A DNA stretch of 64,000 nucleotides, from assembly GCA_020633315.1 (NCBI GenBank), contig JACKDV010000002.1, positions 248,001 through 312,000 of the forward strand, given 5' to 3'. The DNA is from Myxococcales bacterium (GTDB lineage: Bacteria; Myxococcota_A; Polyangia; Nannocystales; Nannocystaceae). Made by a program: the position numbers and the translations under genes. Every line of letters starts with the position of its first letter. Position 1 is the stretch's first letter. This document shows positions 45,950-56,874 of this stretch, piece by piece. Below the pieces are notes generated by a model. That model saw only the letters and a list, made by a program, of their open reading frames with translations, did no database searches and had not been told where the DNA came from.

Positions 45950-47137
45950 ATGAGGGCGATCGGCGTGTGGTCGGCGGTGGTGGTCGCCTCGGCGCTGCTC
46001 GTGGGAGGGGCGTGGTGGGCGCGAACGCGGGCCGACGACGGCGCAGCGGGCTCGGCCACGGCGGCGGCGGGTCGCCCCACGCCGGTCGAGGTGGCGCCGG
46101 TGCAGCGCCGTGCCCTCCAGCAGCGACGCACGCTCACCGGCACCCTCGAGGCCGCGGCCGCCTTCGTGGTCGCGCCCAAGGTGGGCGGCCGGGTGGAGCG
46201 GATCGCGGTCGATCTGGGCGATCCGGTGCAGCGCGGTCAGGTGGTGGCCGAGCTCGACGACGCCGAGCTGCGCCAGGCCGAGGCCGAGGCGCAGGCCGAG
46301 CTCGCGGTGGCCGAGGCTCGGCGCACGGCGGCCGACAAGTCGCTCGAGATCGCCGAGCGCAACTTCACCCGCGTGCGGGGGCTGAGCGAGCGGGGCATGG
46401 CCTCCGACCAAGAGCTCGACACGGTGCGCGCGGCCAAGCTCGAGGGCGAGGCCGCGGTGGCGGTGGCCAAGGCCCAGGTCACCCGCGCCCGCGCGGCCCT
46501 GCGGGCGGCCCAGGTGCGGCGCGCCTACACGCGGGTGGTGGCCGAGTGGCCGCAGGGCGACGAGCAGCGCGTGGTCGCGGCCCGCTTCGCCGACGAGGGG
46601 GCCACCCTCGACGCCAACGATCCGCTGCTGTCGATCGTGGATCTCGACGAGGTGGTGGTGGTGGTCTTCGCCACCGAGCGGGACTACGCCGCGCTCGCCC
46701 CCGGGCAGGCGGTGGAGCTGAGCACCGACGCCTACCCCGGGGAGCGCTTCGAGGGCCGCGTGGAGCGGATCGCCCCCGTGTTCTCGGAGCAGAGCCGCCA
46801 GGCCCGGGTGGAGCTGCGCGCGCCCAACCCCGACGGCCGGCTGCGGCCCGGGATGTTCGTGCGGGCCAGCACCGTGCTCGCCGAGCTCTCCCAGGCCACC
46901 GTGGTCCCCGAGGACGCGCTGGTCCAGCGCGACGGCGAGACGGTGGTCTTCGTGGTCTCGCCCGACGGCAGCACCGTGAGCCAGCGGCCGGTGAGCGTGG
47001 GCATCCGCGACGGCGACGTGGTGGCGGTGGAGGGCGAGGGCATCGAGGGGCGCGTGGTCACCCTGGGGCAGCAGGCCCTGCACGACGGCGCGCCCATCGT
47101 CATCCCCGCGGAGCCGGGCTCGGGGGCCGAGACGTGA
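45950..47137 (+). CDS. RND efflux periplasmic adaptor (membrane fusion protein)
   Basis: This 395-residue HlyD/AcrA-like protein has an N-terminal membrane or signal segment (about 7-22), a lipoyl/biotinyl-like half (KVGGRVERI), a long Ala/Glu/Arg alpha-hairpin (about 100-160) and a beta-barrel end. It should bridge the inner-membrane pump to an outer-membrane channel; no TolC-like gene lies in the window. The ATG at 45950 was preferred over 45860 because the hydrophobic segment follows it directly. Its stop overlaps the pump start (GTGA). Confidence 0.93.
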   Translation: MRAIGVWSAVVVASALLVGGAWWARTRADDGAAGSATAAAGRPTPVEVAPVQRRALQQRRTLTGTLEAAAAFVVAPKVGGRVERIAVDLGDPVQRGQVVAELDDAELRQAEAEAQAELAVAEARRTAADKSLEIAERNFTRVRGLSERGMASDQELDTVRAAKLEGEAAVAVAKAQVTRARAALRAAQVRRAYTRVVAEWPQGDEQRVVAARFADEGATLDANDPLLSIVDLDEVVVVVFATERDYAALAPGQAVELSTDAYPGERFEGRVERIAPVFSEQSRQARVELRAPNPDGRLRPGMFVRASTVLAELSQATVVPEDALVQRDGETVVFVVSPDGSTVSQRPVSVGIRDGDVVAVEGEGIEGRVVTLGQQALHDGAPIVIPAEPGSGAET

Positions 47138-50100
47138 GGCTCGCCCGCGTCAGCGTGCAGCGCCCGGTGCTCACGGTGATGCTCACGCTCATCGTGCTGG
47201 TGCTCGGCGGGGTCTCGCTGGGGCGCCTGCGCATCGACCTGCTCCCCGACGTGGAGCTGCCCACCGTCACCATCCGCACCGAGTACGAGGGGGCCAGCCC
47301 CGAGGTGATGGAGCAGCGGGTCACCGCGGTCATCGAGGAGATCGTGGCCACCGTGCCCGGGGTGGAGGAGATCGAGTCGAGCTCGTCCGAGGGCAACAGC
47401 AGCGTCAAGCTCACCTTCGGCTGGGGCACCGACGTGGACACCGCGGCGCTGGACGTGCGCTCCACCCTCGAGGACGAGATCAACGAGCTCCCCGACGACA
47501 TCGTGCGCCCGCGGGTGAGCAAGTTCGACGTGGCCAGCTTCCCCGTGGTGATCCTCGGGGTCTCCAGCCGCCTCGATCCCATCGAGCTGACCACCCTGGT
47601 CGACGAGCAGGTGCGCTACCGCCTGTCACAGATCCCCGGCGTGGCGCAGGTGGACCCGTGGGGGGAGTACGAGCGGGAGCTGCGGGTGGAGCTCGACCCC
47701 GAGCGGGTGGCGGCGCTGCGGATCCCCCTCGATCGCATCGTGCGGGCGCTGCAGGACGCCAACCTCGACCTGCCCGCGGGGACGATCGAGCGCGGCAAGG
47801 AGACGGTCACCCTGCGGGCGCCGGCGCAGTTCGTGGACCTCGAGCAGATCCGCCGCACCGTGGTGGCCGTGCGCGAGGGGGCCTCGGTGGCGCTGCGGCA
47901 GATCGCCGAGGTCCGCGACACCCACCGCAAGCTCGAGCGGCTCGCCCGCATCGACGGCGAGCTGGGCCTGCGCCTGGCCATCCGCAAGCAGAGCGACGCC
48001 AACACGGTGGAGGTCTCGCGGGCGGTGCTCGCCGAGATCGAGGCGATCAACCGCGAGCTGCCCCAGCTCCACATCGTGCCGGTGATCAACCAGGGCAACT
48101 TCATCGAGCGCTCCATCGCCAACGTGGCGCGCTCGGTGGTCTACGGGGCCGGCCTGGCGGTGGTGGTGCTGCTGTTCTTCCTGCGGAGCGTCCGCAGCAC
48201 CGCGGTGATCTCGGTGGCGATCCCCGTCTCGCTGCTGGCCACCTTCGCCCTGATGGAGATCGGCGGGCTCACCATCAACCTCATGACCCTGGGCGGCCTC
48301 GCGCTGGGGGTGGGCATGATGGTCGACAGCTCGATCGTGGTGCTCGAGGCGATCTTCCGCCGCCGCGACGAGGCGGGCGAGGACGCGGTCCGGGCCGCGG
48401 TGACGGGGGCGGCCGACGTGGGGCCGGCCATCGTCGCCAGCACGGTGACCACCCTGGTGATCTTCCTGCCCCTGGTGTTCGTGGGCGGCGTGGCGGGGGT
48501 GCTGTTCCGTGACCTGGCGATCGTCATCGCGTTCTCGCTGGCCTGCTCGCTGGTGGTCTCGCTGTCGGTGGTGCCGATGCTGGCCTCCCGCATGCTCCGC
48601 GGCCCCGGCGGGGAGCGGGCGGGCGAGGCACGAGGGCTGGTGGGGCGGCTGGCCGCGGGCGCCGACGCGGCGCAGCGCCGCCTCGACGATCACTACGCGG
48701 GGGCCGTGCGCGGGGCGCTGCGGCATCGCATGGCCACGGTGGTGATGGCGGCGGTGGCCCTGGGGGCCAGCCTGCTGCTGCTGCCCACCATCGGCACCGA
48801 GTTCATGCCCCCCAGCGACGAGGGCGAGGTGCGGATCACGGGCGAGATGCCGGTGGGCACCAAGCTCCCCGTGGTCGATCGCCAGACCCGGCGGCTGGAG
48901 CAGCTCGTGGCGCCGGAGGTCCCCGAGGCCCTCGCCTCGGTGGTGAGCGTGGGGGCCTCGGGACGCAACCCCTCCGAGGCCTTCCAGGGCGAGATCCGCA
49001 TCACCCTGCGCCCCACCGCGGAGCGCAGCCGCTCGAACACCGAGATCGCCGACGCCCTGCGCCAGCGCCTGGAGGGCGAGGTGGCGGGCATGCAGATCCG
49101 CACCCGCGCCCCCCAGGGGCAGTTCCTGCTCGAGCGCGTGCTCGGGGGCGAGGAGGGCCTGACGGTGGAGGTGCGTGGCTTCGATCTGCGGGAGCTCGAT
49201 CGCCTGGCCCGGCGCGCGGCCGCGGTGGTGGCCGAGGTGCCGGGGGTCACCGACGTGGACGTCAGCCGCGAGGCCGGGGTGCCGCAGCAGGAGCTGCGCG
49301 TGGATCGGGACGCCGCGGCCTCGCTCGGCCTGAGCCCGCGCGACGTGGCCCAGGCGCTGGAGACCGCGGTGGCCGGCACCGAGGCGGGGCAGTTCCGCGA
49401 GCGCGGCAGCTCCTATCGCATCCTGGTGCAGTTCGCCGACGCGGAGGCGCTCGAGCTGCAGCAGATCCTCGACATGACGGTGGAGTCGCCGCAGGGCGAG
49501 GCGGTGGCCCTGCGCTCGGTGGTCGAGGCGGTGGGCAGCCGCGGGCCCATCGTGATCGAGCGCAAGGCCCAGCAGCGCACGGTGAGGATCACCGCCAACG
49601 TGACCGGCCGCGACATGGGCTCGGTGGCGGCCGAGGTGGGCGAGCGCCTCGCCGAGATCCCGCGCCCCGTGGGCTACGACTTCGTGCTGGGCGGCGACTA
49701 CGAGCAGCAGCAGGACGCCTTCGAGGAGCTGCTCATCGCCCTGGCCCTGTCGCTGGCGCTGGTCTACATGGTGCTGGCCGCCCAGTACGAGTCGCTGCGG
49801 GATCCGCTGGTGGTGATGCTCTCGGTGCCGGTGGCCGCCATCGGGGTGCTGGTGGTGCTGGCCGCCACCCACACCACCCTCAACGTGCAGTCGGCGATCG
49901 GCTGCATCATGCTGGGGGGCATCGTGGTCAACAACGCGATCCTGCTGGTGGACCGCGCGGGACGGCGGCTGCGGGAGGGGCAGGGGGTGGACGAGGCGGT
50001 GGTGGAGGCGGGGCGGCTGCGGCTGCGGCCCATCCTCATGACCACCGCCACCACCGTGCTGGCCCTGCTGCCGCTGGCCCTGGGCATGGGGGAGGGGGCC

Positions 50101-50232
50101 GACGCCCAGGCGCCGCTGGCCCGGGCCGTGCTCGGCGGCCTGACGGCATCCACCTTCATCACGCTGCTGCTCGTCCCGGCCGTGTACTCGCTGGTGCATC
50201 GCGACGGCTCGTCCGGTACAGTCGACGCGTGA
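47134..50232 (+). CDS. RND-family efflux transporter (AcrB-like)
   Basis: This 1032-residue pump has the typical layout of two halves, each with a first transmembrane helix, a large periplasmic loop and five more helices. TM4 has GVGMMVDSSIVVLEAI, with one Asp where AcrB has two, and TM10 has GGIVVNNAILLVDRA. These carry the proton-relay region, so it is a HAE1-type proton-driven exporter of hydrophobic compounds. Start is a GTG overlapping the adaptor stop; its stop in turn overlaps the start of formate-tetrahydrofolate ligase. The substrate is not inferable. Confidence 0.94.
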   Translation: MRLARVSVQRPVLTVMLTLIVLVLGGVSLGRLRIDLLPDVELPTVTIRTEYEGASPEVMEQRVTAVIEEIVATVPGVEEIESSSSEGNSSVKLTFGWGTDVDTAALDVRSTLEDEINELPDDIVRPRVSKFDVASFPVVILGVSSRLDPIELTTLVDEQVRYRLSQIPGVAQVDPWGEYERELRVELDPERVAALRIPLDRIVRALQDANLDLPAGTIERGKETVTLRAPAQFVDLEQIRRTVVAVREGASVALRQIAEVRDTHRKLERLARIDGELGLRLAIRKQSDANTVEVSRAVLAEIEAINRELPQLHIVPVINQGNFIERSIANVARSVVYGAGLAVVVLLFFLRSVRSTAVISVAIPVSLLATFALMEIGGLTINLMTLGGLALGVGMMVDSSIVVLEAIFRRRDEAGEDAVRAAVTGAADVGPAIVASTVTTLVIFLPLVFVGGVAGVLFRDLAIVIAFSLACSLVVSLSVVPMLASRMLRGPGGERAGEARGLVGRLAAGADAAQRRLDDHYAGAVRGALRHRMATVVMAAVALGASLLLLPTIGTEFMPPSDEGEVRITGEMPVGTKLPVVDRQTRRLEQLVAPEVPEALASVVSVGASGRNPSEAFQGEIRITLRPTAERSRSNTEIADALRQRLEGEVAGMQIRTRAPQGQFLLERVLGGEEGLTVEVRGFDLRELDRLARRAAAVVAEVPGVTDVDVSREAGVPQQELRVDRDAAASLGLSPRDVAQALETAVAGTEAGQFRERGSSYRILVQFADAEALELQQILDMTVESPQGEAVALRSVVEAVGSRGPIVIERKAQQRTVRITANVTGRDMGSVAAEVGERLAEIPRPVGYDFVLGGDYEQQQDAFEELLIALALSLALVYMVLAAQYESLRDPLVVMLSVPVAAIGVLVVLAATHTTLNVQSAIGCIMLGGIVVNNAILLVDRAGRRLREGQGVDEAVVEAGRLRLRPILMTTATTVLALLPLALGMGEGADAQAPLARAVLGGLTASTFITLLLVPAVYSLVHRDGSSGTVDA

Positions 50233-51863
50233 AGCCCATCACCGAGGTCGCCGCCGCCCTGGACGTCGCTCCGGAGCACCTACTGCCCTTCGGCCACGAC
50301 AAGGCCAAGATCCTCTCCGCCGCGCGGCAGCGGCCGCGGCACGCCAAGGACCCGGCCAAGCTGGTGCTGGTCTCGGCGCTCACCCCCACGCCCGCGGGCG
50401 AGGGCAAGACCACCACCACCATCGGCCTGGGCGACGCGCTGTCGCGGGCGGGCCAGCGGGTGTGCCTGGCCCTGCGCGAGCCCTCGCTGGGGCCCTGCTT
50501 CGGGATCAAGGGCGGCGGCACGGGGGGCGGCCGGGCGCAGCTCTACCCCTCGGACGACATCAACCTGCACTTCACGGGGGACTTCCACGCGATCACGGCG
50601 GCCCACAACCTGCTCGCCGCCGCCATCGACAACGCGCTGCACTTCGAGTCGCTGCCCGGCCTCGATCCGCGGCGGGTGCTGTGGCCCCGGGTGCTCGACG
50701 TCAACGACCGCTCGCTGCGCGACGTGGTGGTGGGCCTGGGCGGCAAGACCATGGGCGTGCCCCGCGAGGGCAGCTTCGACATCACCGCGGCCTCCGAGGT
50801 GATGGCCATGATGTGCCTGGCCGAGGACGCCGAGGACCTCCGCGCCCGCCTCGATCGCACCATCGTGGCGGTGACCCGCAGCCGCGAGCCGATCCGGGCG
50901 GGCTCGCTGGGCGTGGTGGGGGCCATGCTGGCGCTGATGCGCGACGTGATGCACCCCAACCTCGCGCAGACCCTCGAGGGCACCCCCGCCGTCGTCCACG
51001 GGGGCCCCTTCGCCAACATCGCCCACGGCTGCAACAGCGTGGTGGGCACCAAGATGGCCCTGCACCTGGCCGACTGGGTGGTGACCGAGGCGGGCTTCGG
51101 CTTCGACCTGGGGGCCGAGAAGTTCTACGACATCAAGTGCCGCAGCGCGGGCCTCGACACCGCGGCCACGGTGCTGGTGGCCACCGTGCGCGCGCTCAAG
51201 ATGCACGGCGGCCGCTCGCTGGCCGAGCTCGAGCAGCCCGATCCCGCCGCGGTCGAGGCCGGGCTGTGCAACCTCGACAAGCACGTGGACAGCGTGCGCG
51301 CCTTCGGCAAGGTGCCGGTGGTGGCGCTCAACCGCCGCGGCACCGACACCGACGACGAGATCGCGGTGGTGCGGCGCTGGTGCGAGTCGCAGGGCGTGCG
51401 CTTCGCGGTGGGGGACCACTTCGCCCGCGGCGGCGAGGGGGCGACCGAGCTGGCCGCGGCGGTGATCGAGGCGGCCGAGGCCGGCACCGAGCCGCTGCGG
51501 CCGATCTACCCGCTCGACGCCTCGGTGGAGGACAAGATCGCGGCGGTGAGCAGGCGGATCTACGGGGCGGCCGACGTGGCCTTCACCGCCGCCGCGCGCC
51601 GCGACCTCGAGCAGGTGACCGCGCTGGGCCTGCAGGGGCTGCCCATCTGCATGGCCAAGACCCAGAATTCGCTCTCCGACGACCCCGGCAAGCGCGGGCG
51701 CCCCGAGGGCTTCACCGTCACCGTGCGGGGGATCGAGATCAACGCGGGCGCCGGCTTCTTGGTGGTGCTCACCGGCGACATGCTGCGCATGCCCGGCCTG
51801 CCCAAGCGCCCGCAGTTCCACGAGATCGACCTCGCCGACGGGGTGATCACCGGGCTGCGCTGA
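50229..51863 (+). CDS. fhs: Formate-tetrahydrofolate ligase
   Basis: This 544-residue protein is slightly shorter than usual (about 555) but contains the P-loop-like TPTPAGEGKTTTT and the strongly conserved GGGTGGGRAQ and NLHFTGDFHAI segments. It makes 10-formyl-tetrahydrofolate from formate, ATP and tetrahydrofolate, feeding purine and formyl-methionine synthesis. The GTG start overlaps the RND pump stop by 4 nt, so translation is coupled to an efflux operon with no obvious metabolic link. It ends 3 nt from the convergent DUF58 gene. Confidence 0.96.
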   Translation: MKPITEVAAALDVAPEHLLPFGHDKAKILSAARQRPRHAKDPAKLVLVSALTPTPAGEGKTTTTIGLGDALSRAGQRVCLALREPSLGPCFGIKGGGTGGGRAQLYPSDDINLHFTGDFHAITAAHNLLAAAIDNALHFESLPGLDPRRVLWPRVLDVNDRSLRDVVVGLGGKTMGVPREGSFDITAASEVMAMMCLAEDAEDLRARLDRTIVAVTRSREPIRAGSLGVVGAMLALMRDVMHPNLAQTLEGTPAVVHGGPFANIAHGCNSVVGTKMALHLADWVVTEAGFGFDLGAEKFYDIKCRSAGLDTAATVLVATVRALKMHGGRSLAELEQPDPAAVEAGLCNLDKHVDSVRAFGKVPVVALNRRGTDTDDEIAVVRRWCESQGVRFAVGDHFARGGEGATELAAAVIEAAEAGTEPLRPIYPLDASVEDKIAAVSRRIYGAADVAFTAAARRDLEQVTALGLQGLPICMAKTQNSLSDDPGKRGRPEGFTVTVRGIEINAGAGFLVVLTGDMLRMPGLPKRPQFHEIDLADGVITGLR

Positions 51864-51866
51864 GGC

Positions 51867-53174
51867 TCACAGGAGCTGGCGCGACTTGATCTCGAGGTAG
51901 CGGCTCACCAGCGCCGGGGTGAGCTCGCGGGGCTCGATGTCGAGGAGCAGCGCGCCGGCCTTGCGCAGGTCGTGCAGCAGCCGGGCCCGCTCGGCCAGCA
52001 GCTCCGACGCGGCCGCGGCCTCGAACAGCGCCGCCTCGCCGTGGTCGGCGGGGCGGGCCAGCGCCTCGAGATCGGGATCGCGGAGCATCACGCACAGCGG
52101 CAGGTGGCGGGTGCCCAGGGCTCGGACCGTGCGCAGCAGCGCGGCCGCGCCGGCGTCGTCGATGACCTGGGTGACCACCACCACCAGGCTGCGCTTGCGC
52201 AGCAGGGTGCCCATGCGCAGGAACGCGGCCTCGAAGTCCGACTCCACCAGGGTGGCGTGGAGGTCGAAGGTGGCCTGCAGCAGGCGTCGCACCATCGAGG
52301 GGCCGCCGCCGGGGGCCACGAAGCGCTGCACCCGGTCGGAGAACGCGACCAGCCCCGCCTTGTCGCCGCGGCGGATGGCCACGTGGCTGAGCATCAGCGC
52401 GCCGTTGAGGGCGCGGTCGAACAGGGGGAGGCCCCCGCTGCGCGCGGTCATCAGGCGCCCGCAGTCGAGCGCCACCACGATGCTCTGGTCGCGCTCGAGC
52501 TGGTACTGCCGGGCGATCAGGCGGCGGCGGCGGGCCGTGGCGCGCCAGTCGATCGAGCGGAACTCATCGTCGCGGGTGTACTCGCGCAGGCACTCGAACT
52601 CGTTCTCGGTGCCCCGGGCGCGGGCGATCGCCCGCATGCCCTGGTCGCGGCCCTGCTGGGCGAGCAGGTCGTAGGTCCGCACCTCCTGCAGGTCGGGGTA
52701 CACCCGCACCGGATCGTCGGCGGGGATCCGCAGCCGCCGGATCCACAGCCCCAGCGGCGAGCGGTGGCGCACCCAGTGATCGCCGAGCCGGTAGGCGCCG
52801 CGGCGGTGCGGGGTCACGCGGTACTCGAGGGTGGCGCGGCCCCGCGGGGCCAGCTCGAGGCGCGCCGGCAGGCCGCTCACCCCGGCCTCCGCGAAGCAGT
52901 CGTCCACCACCTCGATCCTCAGGCGTCGCGACGAGCGGGAGCGCAGCTCCAGGCGCACCAGGTTGGGGCGCCCGATCGAGAACACGCCGGTGCCCACCGA
53001 GCGCCGCAGCTCCACCAGGCGCGGGCGGGCGAGCAGGGCATCGAGGCCCAGGGCCACCAGCAGCCCGGCGTCCGCGGCCAGCATCGGCCACACCAGGGTG
53101 GGGTCGGCGGCGGCGAGGACCCCGAGCACCAGCGGCACCAGGGCCCACAGGACGGTGAGGCGGGAGGGGAACAT
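51867..53174 (-). CDS. DUF58-domain protein
   Basis: This 435-residue protein has two N-terminal hydrophobic helices (about 8-50), a linker, and the DUF58 domain with its signature REYTRDDEFRSIDWRATARR near 215-235. A vWA-like fold follows, without a full metal site. DUF58 proteins are almost always encoded next to MoxR ATPases, which are thought to act on them as chaperones. Here the MoxR gene is 21 nt upstream on the same strand. The molecular role is unknown. Last gene in the minus-strand run. Confidence 0.88.
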   Translation of the reverse strand: MFPSRLTVLWALVPLVLGVLAAADPTLVWPMLAADAGLLVALGLDALLARPRLVELRRSVGTGVFSIGRPNLVRLELRSRSSRRLRIEVVDDCFAEAGVSGLPARLELAPRGRATLEYRVTPHRRGAYRLGDHWVRHRSPLGLWIRRLRIPADDPVRVYPDLQEVRTYDLLAQQGRDQGMRAIARARGTENEFECLREYTRDDEFRSIDWRATARRRRLIARQYQLERDQSIVVALDCGRLMTARSGGLPLFDRALNGALMLSHVAIRRGDKAGLVAFSDRVQRFVAPGGGPSMVRRLLQATFDLHATLVESDFEAAFLRMGTLLRKRSLVVVVTQVIDDAGAAALLRTVRALGTRHLPLCVMLRDPDLEALARPADHGEAALFEAAAASELLAERARLLHDLRKAGALLLDIEPRELTPALVSRYLEIKSRQLL

Positions 53175-53195
53175 CGGCGAAGGGCAGCTGACCGG

Positions 53196-54157
<962 letters not shown>

Positions 54158-54161
<4 letters not shown>

Positions 54162-56092
54162 GACTCTCGCTCCTCGCTCAGCAGGGTCGCCAGCTCGCGC
54201 ACGAGCCGGAGGCCGTCGGTGTCGCTCTCGGGTCCGCTCTCGGCTGCGCCGTGGGCCTCGACCAGCAGGCGCATCACCGCGGTGGCATCGCGCCCGGTGC
54301 GGTGGGCCACGCTCCGCGCCAGGCCGCTGAGGCCGTCGGCGCGCCCGGATTGCTCGCGCAGCCGCTCCAGGGCCCAGCGGCAGTACACGGTGGCCGCATG
54401 GTCCCGCGCCCCGGCGCGCGCGTAGTGCTGGGCCATCGCCCGCGCGTGCTGGACGAAGGCCCGCCGCGAGGGCGCGGGCAGGGGGCGCGGCCGGCCGAAG
54501 CGGGCGCCCCTCCACAGGTACAAGAGCCCGACCAGCACCAGCAGCTGGATCAGCGCGGGGGTGAGGTGGCTGTGCTCGATCGACGCGGCCGGATCCGCGG
54601 CGCCGGCGGGTCGCGAGCCGTCCACGAAGACCACCTCCTCGCCGCGGATCCCCAGCAGCGCCACGACGGCGGTGGGGTGGCCGGGGATGGCCAGCGAGGC
54701 ATTGGCGAGGAGCCGGTCCTCGGCCAGCACGAGGATCATGCCCATGCCGTGCTCCCACTGCATGGCGTAGGGATGGTCGCCGCGCAGCAGCAGCAGCTCG
54801 CCCTGGCGGCCGCCCTTGCCGGTCTCGAGCATGGCGCCCAGGGGCAGCCACAGCGGGGGCTCGGGGTCCGGCCAGCTCGACAGCAGGTGGGGTCGCAGGG
54901 GCAGCCCGCGCGCGCGCTCGGGGGTCGGCACGGCGCGGAGCTCCACGCTCCACCACGGCGGGAGCGCGGCCGGGGTGGTCACCAGCATGCCGCCGCTGGC
55001 CACCATCGATCGCAGCGCCTCCCACTCGCTCGGGCTGGGGCGTGCGTCCTGCAGCAGCACCACGATCCCCGGCGGCTCGTCCCGCTCGTCGAGCGGCTCG
55101 CGGGCGTAGCCGGCCTCGGTGCCCGCGTCGCGCAGCAGCTCGATGGTGGCGTCGACCCCCGAGGGCGAGTCACCCCAGGGGTAGCGCGGCCCCGCGTCGT
55201 CGCAGCTCGGGCCCGCGCCCAGCAGCAGGAGCAGCAGCAGGCTCGTGGAGCCCACGCGCTGGACGATCGCCCGCACCTTGCCCAGGATCGACTCGAAGCC
55301 CGCCGCGCTCGGGGGCCCGCCGCCGAAGTGCGCCCGGTCGATGTCGCGCAGGGCATCGCGGACGGGGGCGTGCAGCTCCGGCTGGGCCCGTAGCTGCCGC
55401 AGGTAGTCGCCGCTGGTGCGAGAGCGGTGCAGGTGGATCAGGCCCTCGTGGTCGAGCCGGCGCAGCAGGGCCGCGTGGAGCATCACGACGGCCTCGTTCC
55501 AGCGCTGCCGGGCCGCCGCGTCGCGGGCCGCGGCCAGCAGCCGGTCCACGTCGGACTCCGCGGGCAGCATGGTCGCGGCCGGCTCGGGGGGCGCCGGCTC
55601 GTGGTCGGCCGCGGGCGGCGGGGCCTCGGACGCGCCCTCGCGGCGGCGGTGGGGAGCGAGGTTGGTGGCGATGGCGCGCACGATCAGCACCACCGCGAGG
55701 ACCACGATCATCCAGAACAGCACCTGCCCCACGCCGCCCATCGCGGGCATCGAGGCGTCACCCGGGTCGTCGCTCGAGGGCGGGGGCGAGGGGGGCTCGG
55801 GCTCGTCGGGCTCGTCGGGCTCCTCGCTCACCGAGCGCCGCGCGAGCCGGCCGGGCGGGCCCTGCTCGGTGCCCCGCGGGGCTCCGCAGGCGGCGGGCAG
55901 CGAGGGACAGCGGGGCTCGGCCAGCTCGGCCACGGAGCACCAGCCTTCCTCGTCCGCGGTGAGCGGGTAGGCGTCCTCGTGGCAGAAGCCGTAGCGATCG
56001 TCTTGCAGCAGGGCGGCCGCGCGGGCCTCGGGATCGAGGGCCTGGGTGGAGGCCAGCGCGAGCCCGGCCCCGAGCAGCGAGGCGAGGATCAC
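54158..56092 (-). CDS. DUF4129-DUF4350 fusion membrane protein
   Basis: This 644-residue protein appears to join two usually separate proteins. The first half has a signal-like N-terminus, an acidic Pro-rich stretch, a transmembrane helix (about 125-145, LFWMIVVLAVVLIV) and a DUF4129-like domain (RQRWNEAVVMLHAALLRRLD). At about residue 290 a second hydrophobic run ends in SC (LLLLLLLGAGPSC), like a second signal or anchor. A DUF4350-type domain follows, then another membrane helix and a C-terminal helical part. It starts at a GTG overlapping the upstream stop. Function unknown; its neighbours suggest one membrane complex with MoxR. Confidence 0.75.
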
Positions 56093-56874
56093 GGGGTGCC
56101 CTCCGTCTCGTCGGGGCCCAGCGCGAGGAAGGCGAGCTGGATGTCCCAGCCGTCTCGGCGCGTGCGGCCGTCGATGTACTGCAAGAAGCGGGCGCTGGCC
56201 ACGAAGGGCACCGCGGCGAACAAGCCGAGCAGGGCCGACAGCGAGCCGCCCTCGAAGAGCGCCCCGAAGGGGCGCCCGAGCTGCAGGCCGAAGTCGAGCA
56301 GCGCCCCGCCGAGCTGATCGGCGAGCACGGCCCCGCCCACGAACGCGACCCCCTGGGCCAGCAGCACGCGGAACAGCACGTCGTAGTGGCCGAACGCGAA
56401 GCGCCGCGCCCGGGCGAGGGCATCGGAGATGCCGTGGCGCTCGAGCAGCACCGCCTCGGGCAGGAAGGCCACCTGCGACAGGGTCCAGGGCAGGGGCAGC
56501 ACCACGATCCCCGAGGCCGCCACGTAGACGGCCCCGCCCACCAGGGCGGCGAGGTAGGTGGGCAGCCGCCGCAGCACGTCGAGCAGCACCGAGCCCGCGC
56601 CCACCTCGGTCTCGAACATCAGGCGGCTGGCGGCCACGGTGAACGGACCCTGCAGCACGATCGCGAGGGCGACGGCCAGCGCCCACACCTGGCCCCAGCT
56701 CCAGTCGGCCTCGCGCTGCAGGGCGTAGCAGCCCAGCGCGGCGGGCAGCAGCAGCACCAGGGCCAGGTGCGCGTAGCAGCGGCCGCCCACCGCGAGCTGC
56801 CAGCGCAGCGCGAGGTCGAGGGTCTCCCCCGGCGTGCGCGGGCGCAGCACGATGCGGGCGGCCGAGAGGTTCAC
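56089..56874 (-). CDS. Polytopic membrane protein
   Basis: This 261-residue protein contains about five or six hydrophobic segments and no recognised catalytic motif. It starts at a GTG that overlaps the SpoIIM-like gene stop and ends overlapping the DUF4129/DUF4350 gene start. The ordered 4-nt overlaps place it in the same operon; it may be an accessory of the SpoIIM-like permease-like unit. Confidence 0.75.
   Translation of the reverse strand: MNLSAARIVLRPRTPGETLDLALRWQLAVGGRCYAHLALVLLLPAALGCYALQREADWSWGQVWALAVALAIVLQGPFTVAASRLMFETEVGAGSVLLDVLRRLPTYLAALVGGAVYVAASGIVVLPLPWTLSQVAFLPEAVLLERHGISDALARARRFAFGHYDVLFRVLLAQGVAFVGGAVLADQLGGALLDFGLQLGRPFGALFEGGSLSALLGLFAAVPFVASARFLQYIDGRTRRDGWDIQLAFLALGPDETEGTP

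Noticed and set aside
43094..47083. Long minus-strand open frame (1329 codons) containing the membrane protein
   Set aside because: Only its last 361 residues (from the GTG at 44179) look like a protein; the rest is antisense of the efflux adaptor and out-of-frame flavoprotein.
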